DNA of 39,352 nucleotides from Candidatus Peribacteria bacterium (GCA_028286915.1 JAQBQQ010000014.1:1-39352); one strand, 5' to 3'. Shown: positions 1 to 7,651, numbered from the stretch's first letter. Made by a program: numbers and translations. Notes: generated by a model from the sequence alone, not told the origin.

Positions 1-40
1 AGCCGGAATACGTTCCCTCCACCTGCAGGTTTGGATTTTT

Positions 41-430
41 CTACTGCAGGAATGCCGCCGCCTTCTCTGCCACACCCGGCGCCGCGCCCAGGAAAAACAC
101 GGAATCATCCGCAGTGAGCTGGCTGCAGAACGCCGTCACTGTATCCACGCCTGTCACTCGTTCTTTTAACTTCTGGCCGGTAAGAAACGCCATCCATAAA
201 AGCCCGTGGCTGTCCGGCAGATTCAAACTCGTCTTCTGCAATACGGCATGGAAAGCCGGATTACGTGCCGCTTCCACTAGCATTTCACTGTTCGGCGTTA
301 CCACATGATACTGCGCCGTACCCGACAAATAGCCGCGCATACGGGCGATTGCCTCTTCCTGTGTCACGGCATCAACAGGTACGCCCAGCAGGGAAACACG
401 CGGCAGTGGTGCCAACGACTCTTCTGTCAT
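41..430 (-). CDS. WecG/TagA/CpsF-type glycosyltransferase, interrupted by an in-frame TAG
   Basis: This family transfers N-acetylmannosaminuronic acid or a similar sugar to a lipid-linked acceptor in envelope polysaccharide synthesis. The N-terminal half is clear: TPNSEMLVEAARNP, LNLPDSHGLLW (the family Asp) and VFFLGAAPGVAEKAAAFL. After about 129 residues a TAG stops translation at 41-43. The same frame then continues to the window edge as KNPNLQVEGTYSG, which is the expected family continuation (compare the usual P-x-L-x-V-x-G-T-x-S-G). The full family length is about 240 residues, so this is either a nonsense mutation, a sequence error or a readthrough site. ATG at 430 is preferred over an in-frame GTG at 451, because TAAGCT (438-443) lies 7 nt upstream of it. 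TAG is an ordinary stop elsewhere in the window (mutM, 32836, 36918). Confidence 0.8.
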   Translation of the reverse strand: MTEESLAPLPRVSLLGVPVDAVTQEEAIARMRGYLSGTAQYHVVTPNSEMLVEAARNPAFHAVLQKTSLNLPDSHGLLWMAFLTGQKLKERVTGVDTVTAFCSQLTADDSVFFLGAAPGVAEKAAAFLQ

Positions 431-523
431 GGAACACAGCTTAACAGCCACCGTGCCGTATCAATATTGTTTTGTACTGACACGTCCGCATAAATAAAAC
501 CTGATGGATATAGCGATCATATT

Positions 524-552
524 TTGGCGCAACGGATAAAAGACTGTATTCT
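524..552 (+). promoter_or_regulatory. Promoter of the DsbA-like lipoprotein gene (leaderless type)
   Basis: A -35 TTGGCG (524-529), 17-bp spacer and -10 TATTCT (547-552) end 6 nt before the ATG at 559. Transcription would start at or next to the start codon. No SD sequence is present. Confidence 0.45.
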
Positions 553-558
553 CCGGCC

Positions 559-1272
559 ATGACACGAACTGCACCCGGCCTCATTATGGCAGCCACAGGC
601 TTTTGCCTGCTATCCGCCTGCGCAGGTGTACCAACTGCACCCGTTCGTGCGTTGGATACTTCTGCCACTTCCGGAGGAACTGTTGCCATGCCGGAGCAGG
701 TGCAAACACAATACAATGTCACACCCGGCACGGGCAGCGTACTGGATACCGTATCTGCCGACGGCATTATGAGCCTGGGCAAACAGAATGCGCCGCTCAC
801 GATTACGCTTGTCACACACCCGTCCTGCGCCTACTGCCGTACGTTCCAGGAGGAGCTGTTACCGCGGCTGCGCACGGATTTTATAGATACCGGTCTCATC
901 AAACTGCAATTTATCATTCTGCCGATTCAAAAATACCCGGAAAGTGAAATGTTACATGCGGCAGTTCAGTGCGCCGCCGCCCAGCAAAAAGGCTTTGCAG
1001 TATTGAACAGGCTGTTTGAAGCTCCCAAAACGCGCGATGACCTTATAAAAACAGCCGCCGCCGCGGGTGCCGATGAAGCTCTGTTTACGGCCTGCCTGGA
1101 CAGAGTTCCCCTGTCTGTCACGGCGGAAGACACACTTATTCGCGAATTCAAGGTAACCTTGGTACCGACTGTCATTGTACAGTCGCAAGCGTCTGTCGGT
1201 TTTCCGTCCTACGCAGATCTTCGCGGCAGCATAGATGAGGCATTACAGAAATACGCAAGCGCAAACCGGTAA
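559..1272 (+). CDS. DsbA-like thioredoxin-fold lipoprotein
   Basis: This is a predicted extracytoplasmic thiol:disulfide oxidoreductase anchored as a lipoprotein. It has a hydrophobic N-terminus followed by a lipobox LSAC with the lipidated Cys at residue 21. A low-complexity linker follows, then a Thioredoxin_4/DsbA-like domain from about residue 70. The active site is CAYC (Cys90, Cys93), and the cis-proline motif LVPT lies near the C-terminus. The length of 237 residues fits single-domain DsbA-like proteins. It likely helps fold secreted or envelope proteins such as those encoded in this window. Oxidase and isomerase roles cannot be separated from sequence. It is divergent from the wecG-like gene and has its own promoter. 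Confidence 0.85.
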   Translation: MTRTAPGLIMAATGFCLLSACAGVPTAPVRALDTSATSGGTVAMPEQVQTQYNVTPGTGSVLDTVSADGIMSLGKQNAPLTITLVTHPSCAYCRTFQEELLPRLRTDFIDTGLIKLQFIILPIQKYPESEMLHAAVQCAAAQQKGFAVLNRLFEAPKTRDDLIKTAAAAGADEALFTACLDRVPLSVTAEDTLIREFKVTLVPTVIVQSQASVGFPSYADLRGSIDEALQKYASANR

Positions 1273-1359
1273 GAAAAGAACGTCACGTTCGTCAACTATG
1301 TCAAACCCCCATTTTTATCGCTATTTTGCGATAAAAACCATCCTTCCCCCCTATTTATT

Positions 1360-2022
1360 ATGCTCAAGTTATCTCTTGCAGCAGTGTCGTTAGCCAGTTT
1401 TATCATGGCACCTCTTGCCATGGCCCAGACCTCGCCGTTCAGTACGGCACCGTTCACCGATGTATCGGCTTCCAGCCCGTATTATGTAGCTATTGAATAC
1501 ATGCGCCAGAATAATGTTATCCGCGGCTACCTGGATGGCACATTCCGTGCCAATGCCCGCGTGAACCGCGCCGAAATGGCTCAGCTGCTTACCAATCCGC
1601 TGTTCTTGAATAACGATGGCATGAGTGATTGCGCCGTACAGAATACAACCGCCAGTGACAACACCGTCTTCTTCACCGATGTTCAGGCCAGCGTGTGGTA
1701 TGCAACGCCTGTCTGTATCGCCAAGCAGAAAAGAATTCTCGATGGCTACCCAACCGGCCGCTTTGAACCGGGAAACCCGATCATTTTCGCCGAAGCAGCC
1801 AAGATGATTGTGAATACATTTGTATCAGATTTAAAGGTAAGCCCTACCGATGAAAAGTGGTACACACAATACATTCAGCATTTAAACGACCTGAAAGCTG
1901 TTCCAACAGCCGTCAAAACGCCTGATCAGATTATGACCCGCGGTGAAATCGTGGAAATGATCTACCGCGTCAAATTAAACGGCGGCGCCAAGACAACGAC
2001 GAGCAGCACGGACGTACGCTAA
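1360..2022 (+). CDS. SLH-domain surface protein
   Basis: This is a secreted protein with a signal peptide (residues 1 to about 22, ending AMAQ) followed by S-layer homology repeats. The first repeat (about 32-80) has FTDVSASSPYYVAIEYMRQ and RGYLDGTFRANARVNRAEMA. The second (about 104-150) has FFTDVQASVWYATPVCIA and DGYPTGRFEPGNPI. A weaker third (about 165-210) has WYTQYIQHL and MTRGEIVEMIYR. SLH triplets bind secondary cell-wall polymers and tether proteins to the envelope. At 220 residues it is almost only SLH, with no catalytic domain, so it may be a small S-layer or anchoring protein. A strong terminator follows the gene. Confidence 0.88.
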   Translation: MLKLSLAAVSLASFIMAPLAMAQTSPFSTAPFTDVSASSPYYVAIEYMRQNNVIRGYLDGTFRANARVNRAEMAQLLTNPLFLNNDGMSDCAVQNTTASDNTVFFTDVQASVWYATPVCIAKQKRILDGYPTGRFEPGNPIIFAEAAKMIVNTFVSDLKVSPTDEKWYTQYIQHLNDLKAVPTAVKTPDQIMTRGEIVEMIYRVKLNGGAKTTTSSTDVR

Positions 2023-2062
2023 GAACACATCAAAGTGCATTCTTCGTCAGACTCGGAAGAAC

Positions 2063-2093
2063 AAAAAAGCAGGAACAATGTTCCTGCTTTTTT
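2063..2093 (+). terminator. Intrinsic terminator after the SLH gene
   Basis: A 14-nt perfect inverted repeat (2063-2076 and 2080-2093) has a 3-nt loop. The stem contains GCAGGAAC and is bounded by A6 on the left and T6 on the right, so it can act in both directions. Confidence 0.9.
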
Positions 2094-2141
2094 ATGCATA
2101 TTTCATAGCCAGCAACTTCCTCCCGGCGGTATTGTTCCCCT

Positions 2142-2954
2142 ATGCCCGAACTGCCCGAAGTGGAAACCACCAAACGCGCGATTGAACCTGTCCTGCTGGG
2201 AAATACGTTTCACACGGTAGAAGTACTGCGGCCGAATATGACGCTGTTCAATAAGCAGTTCGCAAGCTCTCTGGCGGGTAAAACTGTCAGAACCGTTGAG
2301 CGCAAAGGCAAGTATTTACTGCTGCACTTAACCGATTCTCTCACGCTGATTCTGCACTTGAAGATGAGCGGGAGACTTGGCCTTAGGCATATTGATGATG
2401 CGGCATTAACCTACGAAAGAATCCGATTTCACCTCCACGACAATCAAGTGCTGATTTTTAACGATCCGCGCACGCTGGGCAGAGCTACGTTGCTTCCGAC
2501 AGACGCAGTAATGAGCTATGCCGCCTTGGGCAGCATGGGTCCGGATGCACTAACGGTAACCGGGCAAGAATTTTCTGATCGCTTAAAAAAACGCCGCGGC
2601 ATTCTAAAGTCAGTTCTGTTAAACCAGTCCTTCGTCGCCGGCATCGGCAATATCTATGCTGATGAAAGCTGTTTTGTAGCAGGTATTAATCCCAATAGAA
2701 GAACGGAAACTCTTACTGATGTTGAACGATCAGTCCTGCATAAAGCCGTCATAGAAACATTGGAAAAAGGAATCAGGAATATGGGAACCAGTTTCTCAGA
2801 TTTTTCGGATCTGTTCGGCAAACCGGGGCAGAATCAGAAGACACTGTTTGTCTACGGGCGAAACGGAAAACCATGCCTCGCCTGTGGAACAGTTTTAAGC
2901 CGATCAGTTGTCGGGCAACGAGGAACGGTGTGGTGCGGGGAATGTCAGATCTAG
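2142..2954 (+). CDS. mutM: Formamidopyrimidine-DNA glycosylase (Fpg/MutM)
   Basis: This bifunctional base-excision repair enzyme removes 8-oxoguanine and formamidopyrimidines and cleaves the abasic site. The sequence starts MPELPEVE, giving the catalytic Pro2 and Glu3 after Met removal. LKMSGRL carries the conserved lysine, QSFVAGIGNIYADE is the H2TH signature, and a C-terminal zinc finger uses CLAC and CGEC. The length of 270 residues is normal. TATTGT at 2130-2135 lies 6 nt before the ATG and no SD is present, which suggests a leaderless message. The gene stands alone between the SLH terminator and a convergent DUF167 gene. Confidence 0.97.
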   Translation: MPELPEVETTKRAIEPVLLGNTFHTVEVLRPNMTLFNKQFASSLAGKTVRTVERKGKYLLLHLTDSLTLILHLKMSGRLGLRHIDDAALTYERIRFHLHDNQVLIFNDPRTLGRATLLPTDAVMSYAALGSMGPDALTVTGQEFSDRLKKRRGILKSVLLNQSFVAGIGNIYADESCFVAGINPNRRTETLTDVERSVLHKAVIETLEKGIRNMGTSFSDFSDLFGKPGQNQKTLFVYGRNGKPCLACGTVLSRSVVGQRGTVWCGECQI

Positions 2955-3043
2955 TTTCCGTACCAGTGATTCTCAAATCGCTGCCGCCCTGATAATTAAC
3001 AACAGCCAGGATTTGAAAATTGTGGCTGCGGGATTTGGAACTA

Positions 3044-3310
3044 TTATATCGTTACCACCACTCTCTTCCGCCCGCTCGTGTGGCCGCTCATAATCTCTAC
3101 ACGGTCTTTTAATACATCAAATTCATCAGCCAGAAACCGGATTAATTCCGCATTGGCTTTCCCATTCTCCGGCTCGGCGGCTATATCAATTTTCACAGAA
3201 CCATCGGCCATAATGGATTTAATTTTGGTCTGCCCGGCACCCGGCCGCGCCCGAACATCCAACGATATCGTCCCCCGCTGTGCCAAATCTTTTTTACGAT
3301 CCTCAAGCAT
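3044..3310 (-). CDS. DUF167 (YggU-family) protein
   Basis: This is a small conserved protein of 88 residues with no established molecular function. Family features are ISLDVRARPGAGQT near residue 15, KIDIAAEPENGKANAELIRFLA, and a C-terminal VEIMSGHTSGRKRVVV. The ATG at 3310 follows a short repeat-rich spacer after trmD on the same strand, so it is probably cotranscribed with trmD. No SD is seen. Confidence 0.9.
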   Translation of the reverse strand: MLEDRKKDLAQRGTISLDVRARPGAGQTKIKSIMADGSVKIDIAAEPENGKANAELIRFLADEFDVLKDRVEIMSGHTSGRKRVVVTI

Positions 3311-3311
3311 A

Positions 3312-3345
3312 GTTCAAGACTCAAAATTCAAAACTCAAGACTCAT
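3312..3345. repeat. ACTCAAGACTCAAAATTC word repeat
   Basis: A short tract of tandemly varied words (TCAAGACTCAAAATTC, AAAACTCAAGACTCA) fills the trmD/DUF167 spacer. Similar tracts occur near 27908 and 30430. Confidence 0.6.
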
Positions 3346-4031
3346 CGTAACTGCGCCTTCTTCCACTTCTCTATCTCCTTATGATGCCCACTTAAAAGCA
3401 CATCAGGAACTTTCATGTCACGAAACACTTCGGGCCGCGTATACAACGGATACTCTTTTTTACGGTCCAGCTTTACCGAAAAGCTCTCTTCCGCCGCGGA
3501 TTCATCTTTCCCAAGCACGCCGGGAATATGACGCGCCACGGCATCCACCAGCACCATGGCCGGCAACTCGCCACCGGTTAACACATAATCGCCGATCGAA
3601 ATCTCTTCATCGATCCATCCATCAATCACTCGCTGGTCCACGCCTTCGTAATGGCCGCACAATAACAATAACCATTCATGATTCGCCGAAATTTGTTCCA
3701 CCTTCGGCTGGGTTAAACGCTCACCGCGGGGGGATAAATATATACGGTGGGGTTTGTGAACTACGGAGGAGGAGACGCCATGGTATGGCGTCTCTACCGG
3801 GGTGACGGTGATTTCGTCGATCAATTGCACGATCGGCTCTGCCATCATTACCATACCGGCTCCACCACCATATGGCTTGTCATCCACCTGCTTATACTTG
3901 CCGATGGAAAATTTGCGGAGGTCGTGAATACGGATATCAATCACCTTTTCCTCCTGCGCACGCCGAAGGATGCTCTCCGTGAACGGACCCTCAAACATTT
4001 TTGGAAATAAAGTTAAAATATCAATTCTCAT
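3342..4031 (-). CDS. trmD: tRNA (guanine-37-N1)-methyltransferase TrmD with an in-frame palindrome insertion
   Basis: TrmD makes m1G37 in tRNAs, using S-adenosylmethionine bound in a trefoil knot, and so prevents frameshifting. Markers are MRIDILTLFPKMF, DDKPYGGGAGMVMM, IYLSPRGERL, LLCGHYEGVDQRV and EEISIGDYVLTGGELPA. The start at 4031 is fixed by the conserved N-terminus. The 229 residues are near normal length. An extra segment with VETPYHGVS (about residues 79-87) sits in the linker between MAEPIVQLIDEI and IYLSP. It is encoded exactly by the palindromic repeat at 3772-3794, which is also found around the neighbouring RAYT gene. All recognisable core motifs remain, so the enzyme is probably active. 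Its product S-adenosylhomocysteine would be processed by the hydrolase encoded at 27989. Confidence 0.95.
   Translation of the reverse strand: MRIDILTLFPKMFEGPFTESILRRAQEEKVIDIRIHDLRKFSIGKYKQVDDKPYGGGAGMVMMAEPIVQLIDEITVTPVETPYHGVSSSVVHKPHRIYLSPRGERLTQPKVEQISANHEWLLLLCGHYEGVDQRVIDGWIDEEISIGDYVLTGGELPAMVLVDAVARHIPGVLGKDESAAEESFSVKLDRKKEYPLYTRPEVFRDMKVPDVLLSGHHKEIEKWKKAQLR
3772..3794. repeat. REP-like palindrome, copy 1 (inside trmD)
   Basis: Arms GAGACGCCAT (3772-3781) and ATGGCGTCTC (3785-3794) flank a 3-nt loop. On the minus strand it is read in the trmD frame as part of VETPYHGVS. Confidence 0.9.
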
Positions 4032-4113
4032 ATCTATGAAGGAACATGCTTGCCCGCCATAGCTCCAGAGAGCGAAGGTGGGCCGGAAATAAAGTGAGGA
4101 TGTCGATGCGCAT
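4021..4113 (-). pseudogene. Duplicated 5' end of trmD (remnant)
   Basis: From ATG at 4113 the minus strand encodes MRIDILTLFPA and then unrelated residues to a TGA at 4021-4023, 30 codons in all. The first ten residues are identical to functional TrmD, but the codons differ: the ATG-CGC-ATC-GAC-ATC run replaces ATG-AGA-ATT-GAT-ATT. It is therefore not a fresh duplication. It may be the relic of a second trmD, or the original 5' end displaced when the RAYT/REP material arrived. The remainder, including the segment matching no TrmD, overlaps the leader of the intact gene. Confidence 0.6.
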
Positions 4114-4199
4114 AAGAAGCCGAATAATACCGCAAAGGCGTTCCATGCACGAATGGAACCGGTTTTATGGCGATAGAATGGGCAAAACACACCCCCGTA

Positions 4200-4222
4200 G
4201 AGACGCCATACCATAGCGTCTC
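4200..4222. repeat. REP-like palindrome, copy 2 (upstream of RAYT)
   Basis: GAGACGCCAT (4200-4209), a 3-nt loop and ATAGCGTCTC (4213-4222), with one mismatch between the arms. It lies 34 nt upstream of the RAYT start. Confidence 0.88.
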
Positions 4223-4256
4223 TTGCCACAGGCAATAGACCATATATAACAATATC

Positions 4257-4778
4257 ATGATCCATCCCGAAAAATTCAAAGGCAAATATCGCATTTCATC
4301 GACGCGATTGATTGGCCGGGATTATGGATTACCCGGGAGGTATTTCATCACCATTTGTACCAAATACCGTGCTCCATGGTTTGGGGTAATCCGTCACGGA
4401 ATCATGGGATTATCCGATGCGGGTTGTATGGTGCATGATTATTGGAATCAAATACCAATACATTATCCACACGTATCCATCGATTCGTTCATTGTCATGC
4501 CGGACCACATACATGGAATTATTCGCATACATGGGCAGGTAGAGACGCCATATTATGGCGTCTCTACGGGGCAACGAATGGATTGGAAACCCGGAACATT
4601 GGGTGTGATTATTCATCAATTTAAACGGGCATGCACAAAATACATTCGCCAATCCGGCATGCATGATTTTACATGGCAACCACGATTTCATGATCGAATC
4701 ATACGGAATGACCATGCCTATGAACGAATATCGGCATATATCGTAAATAATCCGCGAAATTCGGGTGGGGGTATATAA
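4257..4778 (+). CDS. REP-associated tyrosine transposase (RAYT, Y1/IS200-like HUH family)
   Basis: RAYTs are single-copy, domesticated relatives of IS200/IS605 TnpA that cut and move REP palindromes as single-stranded DNA. The N-terminus (RDYGLPGRYFITICTKYRAPWFG) and FIVMPDHIHGIIRIHG are typical; His84 and His86 form the HUH metal site. The C-terminal HAYERISAYIVNNP supplies the nucleophile (Tyr155 or Tyr161). It has 173 residues and is intact. The gene is bracketed by palindromes at 4200-4222 and 4784-4804, with a third in frame inside the coding region at 4539-4567 that gives VETPYYGVST just after the HUH site. This layout is the classic RAYT-REP arrangement, but with coding palindromes. 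Confidence 0.93.
   Translation: MIHPEKFKGKYRISSTRLIGRDYGLPGRYFITICTKYRAPWFGVIRHGIMGLSDAGCMVHDYWNQIPIHYPHVSIDSFIVMPDHIHGIIRIHGQVETPYYGVSTGQRMDWKPGTLGVIIHQFKRACTKYIRQSGMHDFTWQPRFHDRIIRNDHAYERISAYIVNNPRNSGGGI
4539..4567. repeat. REP-like palindrome, copy 3 (inside the RAYT gene)
   Basis: This is the longest copy: perfect 13-nt arms, GTAGAGACGCCAT (4539-4551) and its complement (4555-4567), with loop ATT. It is read as VETPYYGVST in the transposase. Confidence 0.93.
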
Positions 4779-4783
4779 GTAAA

Positions 4784-4804
4784 AGACGCCATGGTATGGC
4801 GTCT
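4784..4804. repeat. REP-like palindrome, copy 4 (downstream of RAYT)
   Basis: AGACGCCAT (4784-4792), loop GGT and ATGGCGTCT (4796-4804), continuing CTAC as in the full unit. It begins 6 nt after the RAYT stop. Confidence 0.9.
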
Positions 4805-4825
4805 CTACGAGATGAATGGACGGGA

Positions 4826-5716
4826 TTATATAAATTCCTTCATCAATTCACTGATATCCACTTTTTCCACCTCGTCCACCGCCTGCGTCTTTTTGCCCTG
4901 CCGCGGCACCAGGCGTTCATAAAAATTCGGTATGTCTTCATTCTGATACAGAATCCCCGTCGCAATGCGGTCGGCATTATGGGTGGCCAGGTAGCGGGCT
5001 TTCTCAAAATCCTTTACATCGTGTCCTTCGGCATTGGCGTCATAACACTTGCTGAGCAGGTACTCGTGGGTGGCAAAATGGTTATATGTCGGGCACGCCT
5101 GCAACATATCTACAAATGCAAACCCGCGGTGCTGAATAGCAGCCTTGAGAATCTCCACCATTTGCGGAATATTGCCACTGAACCCGCGGGCAACAAAGGT
5201 TGGCTGCAACGAGAAAACAAAATCCATGCTGGGCAGTGTTTGCTCCGCCATGCCATTCGGGTTGGTATTCATAGGCTGGCCCTGCCATGTCAAGCTGCTC
5301 GCCTGCCCGGTAGTAAGGCCATAGTTGGCATTATTGTGCAGAATAAATGTAACAGGGTACTGGCTGCGGATGCTGTGCACCAGGTGGCCGACGCCTTCGG
5401 AAAAACTGGCGCCGTCACCGCCATGGGCAATAACCGGCACATTCATGTTGGCCAGCTTGGCACCGGCGGCAAACGGTAATACACGGCCATGTAAACCATG
5501 GAACCGGTAGCCGTTCAATTTATCAGACATATTGCCATGGCAACCGACATCATAACAAAGCAGCACCTGCCACGGGCTGTAGCCAAGCTCACTGAGCGCC
5601 CGTTTGATAGCTGTCCAGATACCGTAATCCCCACAGCCATCGCACCACGTGCATTTGGTTTCGCAGTGGAAACTTTTCATTTTCTCAACCGCTGTTGTAT
5701 CAAGCTGGATGGACAT
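4826..5716 (-). CDS. 2-oxoacid:ferredoxin oxidoreductase, beta subunit
   Basis: This is the thiamine-diphosphate and [4Fe-4S] subunit of an enzyme that decarboxylates 2-oxoacids to acyl-CoA, with low-potential electrons to ferredoxin or flavodoxin. Cluster-ligand candidates are the Cys residues in KCTWCDGCGDYG, GCHG and QACPTYN. ThDP binding shows as GGDGASFSEGVGHLVHS followed by LHNNANYGLTTGQ. The 296 residues are typical of KorB/PorB in two-gene systems. It starts 2 nt after the stop of the gamma-alpha gene, so the two are one operon. The substrate (pyruvate, 2-oxoglutarate or branched) cannot be decided by eye. No SD is visible, so translational coupling is likely. Confidence 0.92.
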   Translation of the reverse strand: MSIQLDTTAVEKMKSFHCETKCTWCDGCGDYGIWTAIKRALSELGYSPWQVLLCYDVGCHGNMSDKLNGYRFHGLHGRVLPFAAGAKLANMNVPVIAHGGDGASFSEGVGHLVHSIRSQYPVTFILHNNANYGLTTGQASSLTWQGQPMNTNPNGMAEQTLPSMDFVFSLQPTFVARGFSGNIPQMVEILKAAIQHRGFAFVDMLQACPTYNHFATHEYLLSKCYDANAEGHDVKDFEKARYLATHNADRIATGILYQNEDIPNFYERLVPRQGKKTQAVDEVEKVDISELMKEFI

Positions 5717-5718
5717 AG

Positions 5719-7539
5719 TTAAGGATGGTGCGTAACAGGAGTTTCCAAAACAGTACGAGATGAAGACGCATCTGAAGTTATGACTGTCCGTAATGCATCA
5801 CGCAGTTCATCGTAGAAAAAAGGCCGGCCATCATACTTTACAATATGATGCGGAATTTTGAGCCCGCATTCCTGCATAATAAGCTTCCCAAGCTGTGCCT
5901 GAAAATTGCCTTCAATCAACAATACTTTTCTGCCACTGGCTGCGAGCTTTTCCAGAAGCTCCGTTTTAAGCGGCCATAGATAAGTGTAATGCACATAATC
6001 AATACGTTTACCGGCAAAAAGCGGATCGCGAAGCACATCTATAATTACGCTTTTAGTACTCCCCCAGCCAACCAGAACAATATCGATTGGTGCGTTCGGG
6101 TCTGCATCACCGTAAATGTCGGGCTCCGGCAGCGTTGCCTTGAGTGCCTCGTGTTTGCGCATACGCTTTTCCATTTGAGAAACTGCATTATGCGCGCTCT
6201 CATCCACGCTGCCGGCTGCAGTATGCTCGTCGCCCTGGCCGGCGAATGTGGCCGCTTTCTGGCCGGGAAGCCAACGCAATGAAACGCCGTCAACGGCAGA
6301 AGCATCGTACCGGTCCGTCGGCTTAAGCGCCGGCAACTGGTCTTCGGATGCCAGGCGGCTGCCGCGCAGGACCTGTGTTTTTTCCTGATCAAACGGTGCC
6401 TGTGTATAGAGCGCTTCGGCAATCTGCTTGTCCGTCATGACAATCACGCTCATCTGGAACTCCTCGGCAATATTGAACGCAATCGGCATGAGCTCAAAAG
6501 AATCCTGCGCGTTGCTGGTAGATACAACGCAGCGCGGAAATTCTCCGTGCGCCGTATGCACCGCCAGCATCAAATCCCCTTGCGCCGTCCAGGTGGGTAA
6601 ACCTGTCGCCGGGCCGGGCCGCTGCGCCAGAACAAACACCGTCGGGTTCTCTGTAATTCCATTCAATGACAATGTCTCACTCATCAAATCAAACCCGCCG
6701 CCGCTGGTGGCAGTAAGCGCGCGCGTCCCCATGAACATGGCACCGCTCACCATTTGGGCCGCCGTAATTTCATCCTCCGCCTGCTTAATAACCATGCCGG
6801 TTTTGTTTTGAACATCGGCAATATAGGTGAGCAACGGGCTGGACGGAGTCATGGGGTAACCCGCATATAAACGCACACCGGCATGCACGGCGCCCATGCC
6901 CATGGCTTCGGAGCCACGGAGCAACAGATGATCTTTCCATATGTCGCGCGGTTCCGGAACGGCAATGGATAACTTTCCGTGCGCAGGGTCCGCGTATGCA
7001 AACCCTTCCTCAATACACTGCATATTCAGCTCCAGCAGATCTTTCTTCTTCGCAAAACGTTCGCCCACCATGGTCTTCAGAAGCTCTTTATCCTGGCCCA
7101 GAACAGCCCACATATAGGCGGCAATAAGCACATTGCCCAGAATGGGTTTGGCACCCAGACGCGCCAGAATACTATCCACTGGCAGTTCAATCAGTTTGAT
7201 ATTCCGCTGGCGTACCAGTGCGGCCTCTTCCGGCTTTAGTAACCAGTTTGGTGTCTGATGCACCACGATGCCGTTCTCTTTAAGATCCTGCAGATTCAGT
7301 TCCAACCCGTGATGATTAAGTGTAATAAGCGCATGTACCTGCAACTCCGAACTCTCAATGGCATGCGCGCTCTCTATATCCAGCTGATAACTGGCGTGCC
7401 CTCCCTTTATGAGCGACGGGTATTCACGGTAACCAAACACGCAGTACCCGGCCCGTTTAAGGCCTTTCGCCAGAATTTCGCCCACGGAATTAATTCCCTG
7501 TCCGGAAGCGCCGACGATTTTAAGTGATACACGGGACAT
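5719..7539 (-). CDS. 2-oxoacid:ferredoxin oxidoreductase, fused gamma-alpha subunit
   Basis: This is the partner of the beta subunit at 4826. Residues 1 to about 190 form the gamma domain (MSRVSLKIVGASGQGINSVGEILAKGL, GYREYPSLIKGGHASYQ). The alpha (pyrimidine-binding) domain follows: GSEAMGMGAVHAGVRLYAGYPMTPSSPLL, QAEDEITAAQMVSGA, TATSGGGFDLMSE and NPTVFVLAQRPGPATGLPT. The C-terminal domain II contains VLVGWGSTKS. The 606-residue length and gamma-alpha fusion match KorA-type enzymes. The neighbouring flavodoxin gene is a plausible electron acceptor, and the ADP-forming acetyl-CoA synthetase at 12104 could turn the acyl-CoA into ATP. TATCAT at 7549-7554 lies 9 nt upstream of the ATG. Confidence 0.93.
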   Translation of the reverse strand: MSRVSLKIVGASGQGINSVGEILAKGLKRAGYCVFGYREYPSLIKGGHASYQLDIESAHAIESSELQVHALITLNHHGLELNLQDLKENGIVVHQTPNWLLKPEEAALVRQRNIKLIELPVDSILARLGAKPILGNVLIAAYMWAVLGQDKELLKTMVGERFAKKKDLLELNMQCIEEGFAYADPAHGKLSIAVPEPRDIWKDHLLLRGSEAMGMGAVHAGVRLYAGYPMTPSSPLLTYIADVQNKTGMVIKQAEDEITAAQMVSGAMFMGTRALTATSGGGFDLMSETLSLNGITENPTVFVLAQRPGPATGLPTWTAQGDLMLAVHTAHGEFPRCVVSTSNAQDSFELMPIAFNIAEEFQMSVIVMTDKQIAEALYTQAPFDQEKTQVLRGSRLASEDQLPALKPTDRYDASAVDGVSLRWLPGQKAATFAGQGDEHTAAGSVDESAHNAVSQMEKRMRKHEALKATLPEPDIYGDADPNAPIDIVLVGWGSTKSVIIDVLRDPLFAGKRIDYVHYTYLWPLKTELLEKLAASGRKVLLIEGNFQAQLGKLIMQECGLKIPHHIVKYDGRPFFYDELRDALRTVITSDASSSRTVLETPVTHHP

Positions 7540-7561
7540 GCAGGAGAGATGATAGAGGAAC

Positions 7562-7650
7562 GAACTCGTTAGGTTGTTTGTTCGTTGGTTCGTTATTCGT
7601 TAATGAATGCTATGCCATAACCATAAACGAACAAACGAAAAACTAAAACA
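7562..7650. repeat. GTTCGTT-word inverted repeat
   Basis: A tract built of GTTTGTTCGTTGGTTCGTTA words is followed after about 30 nt by the complementary AAACGAACAAACGAAAAAC. It can fold into an imperfect hairpin in the flavodoxin/korA spacer and may act as a terminator or be a mobile word repeat. Confidence 0.6.
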
Positions 7651-7651
7651 T

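Noticed and set aside
1-43. Genome-wide reassignment of TAG as a sense codon
   Set aside because: Several intact genes (mutM, the histone, both epimerases) end in TAG at the expected length.
4200-4222. The four palindromes as a CRISPR array
   Set aside because: Copies are irregularly spaced by hundreds of bases, lie inside genes, and no cas genes are present. The RAYT context explains them.
4796-5479. Plus-strand 227-codon frame over korB
   Set aside because: Antisense to a clearly conserved oxidoreductase gene. It starts inside the REP palindrome and shows no protein features.
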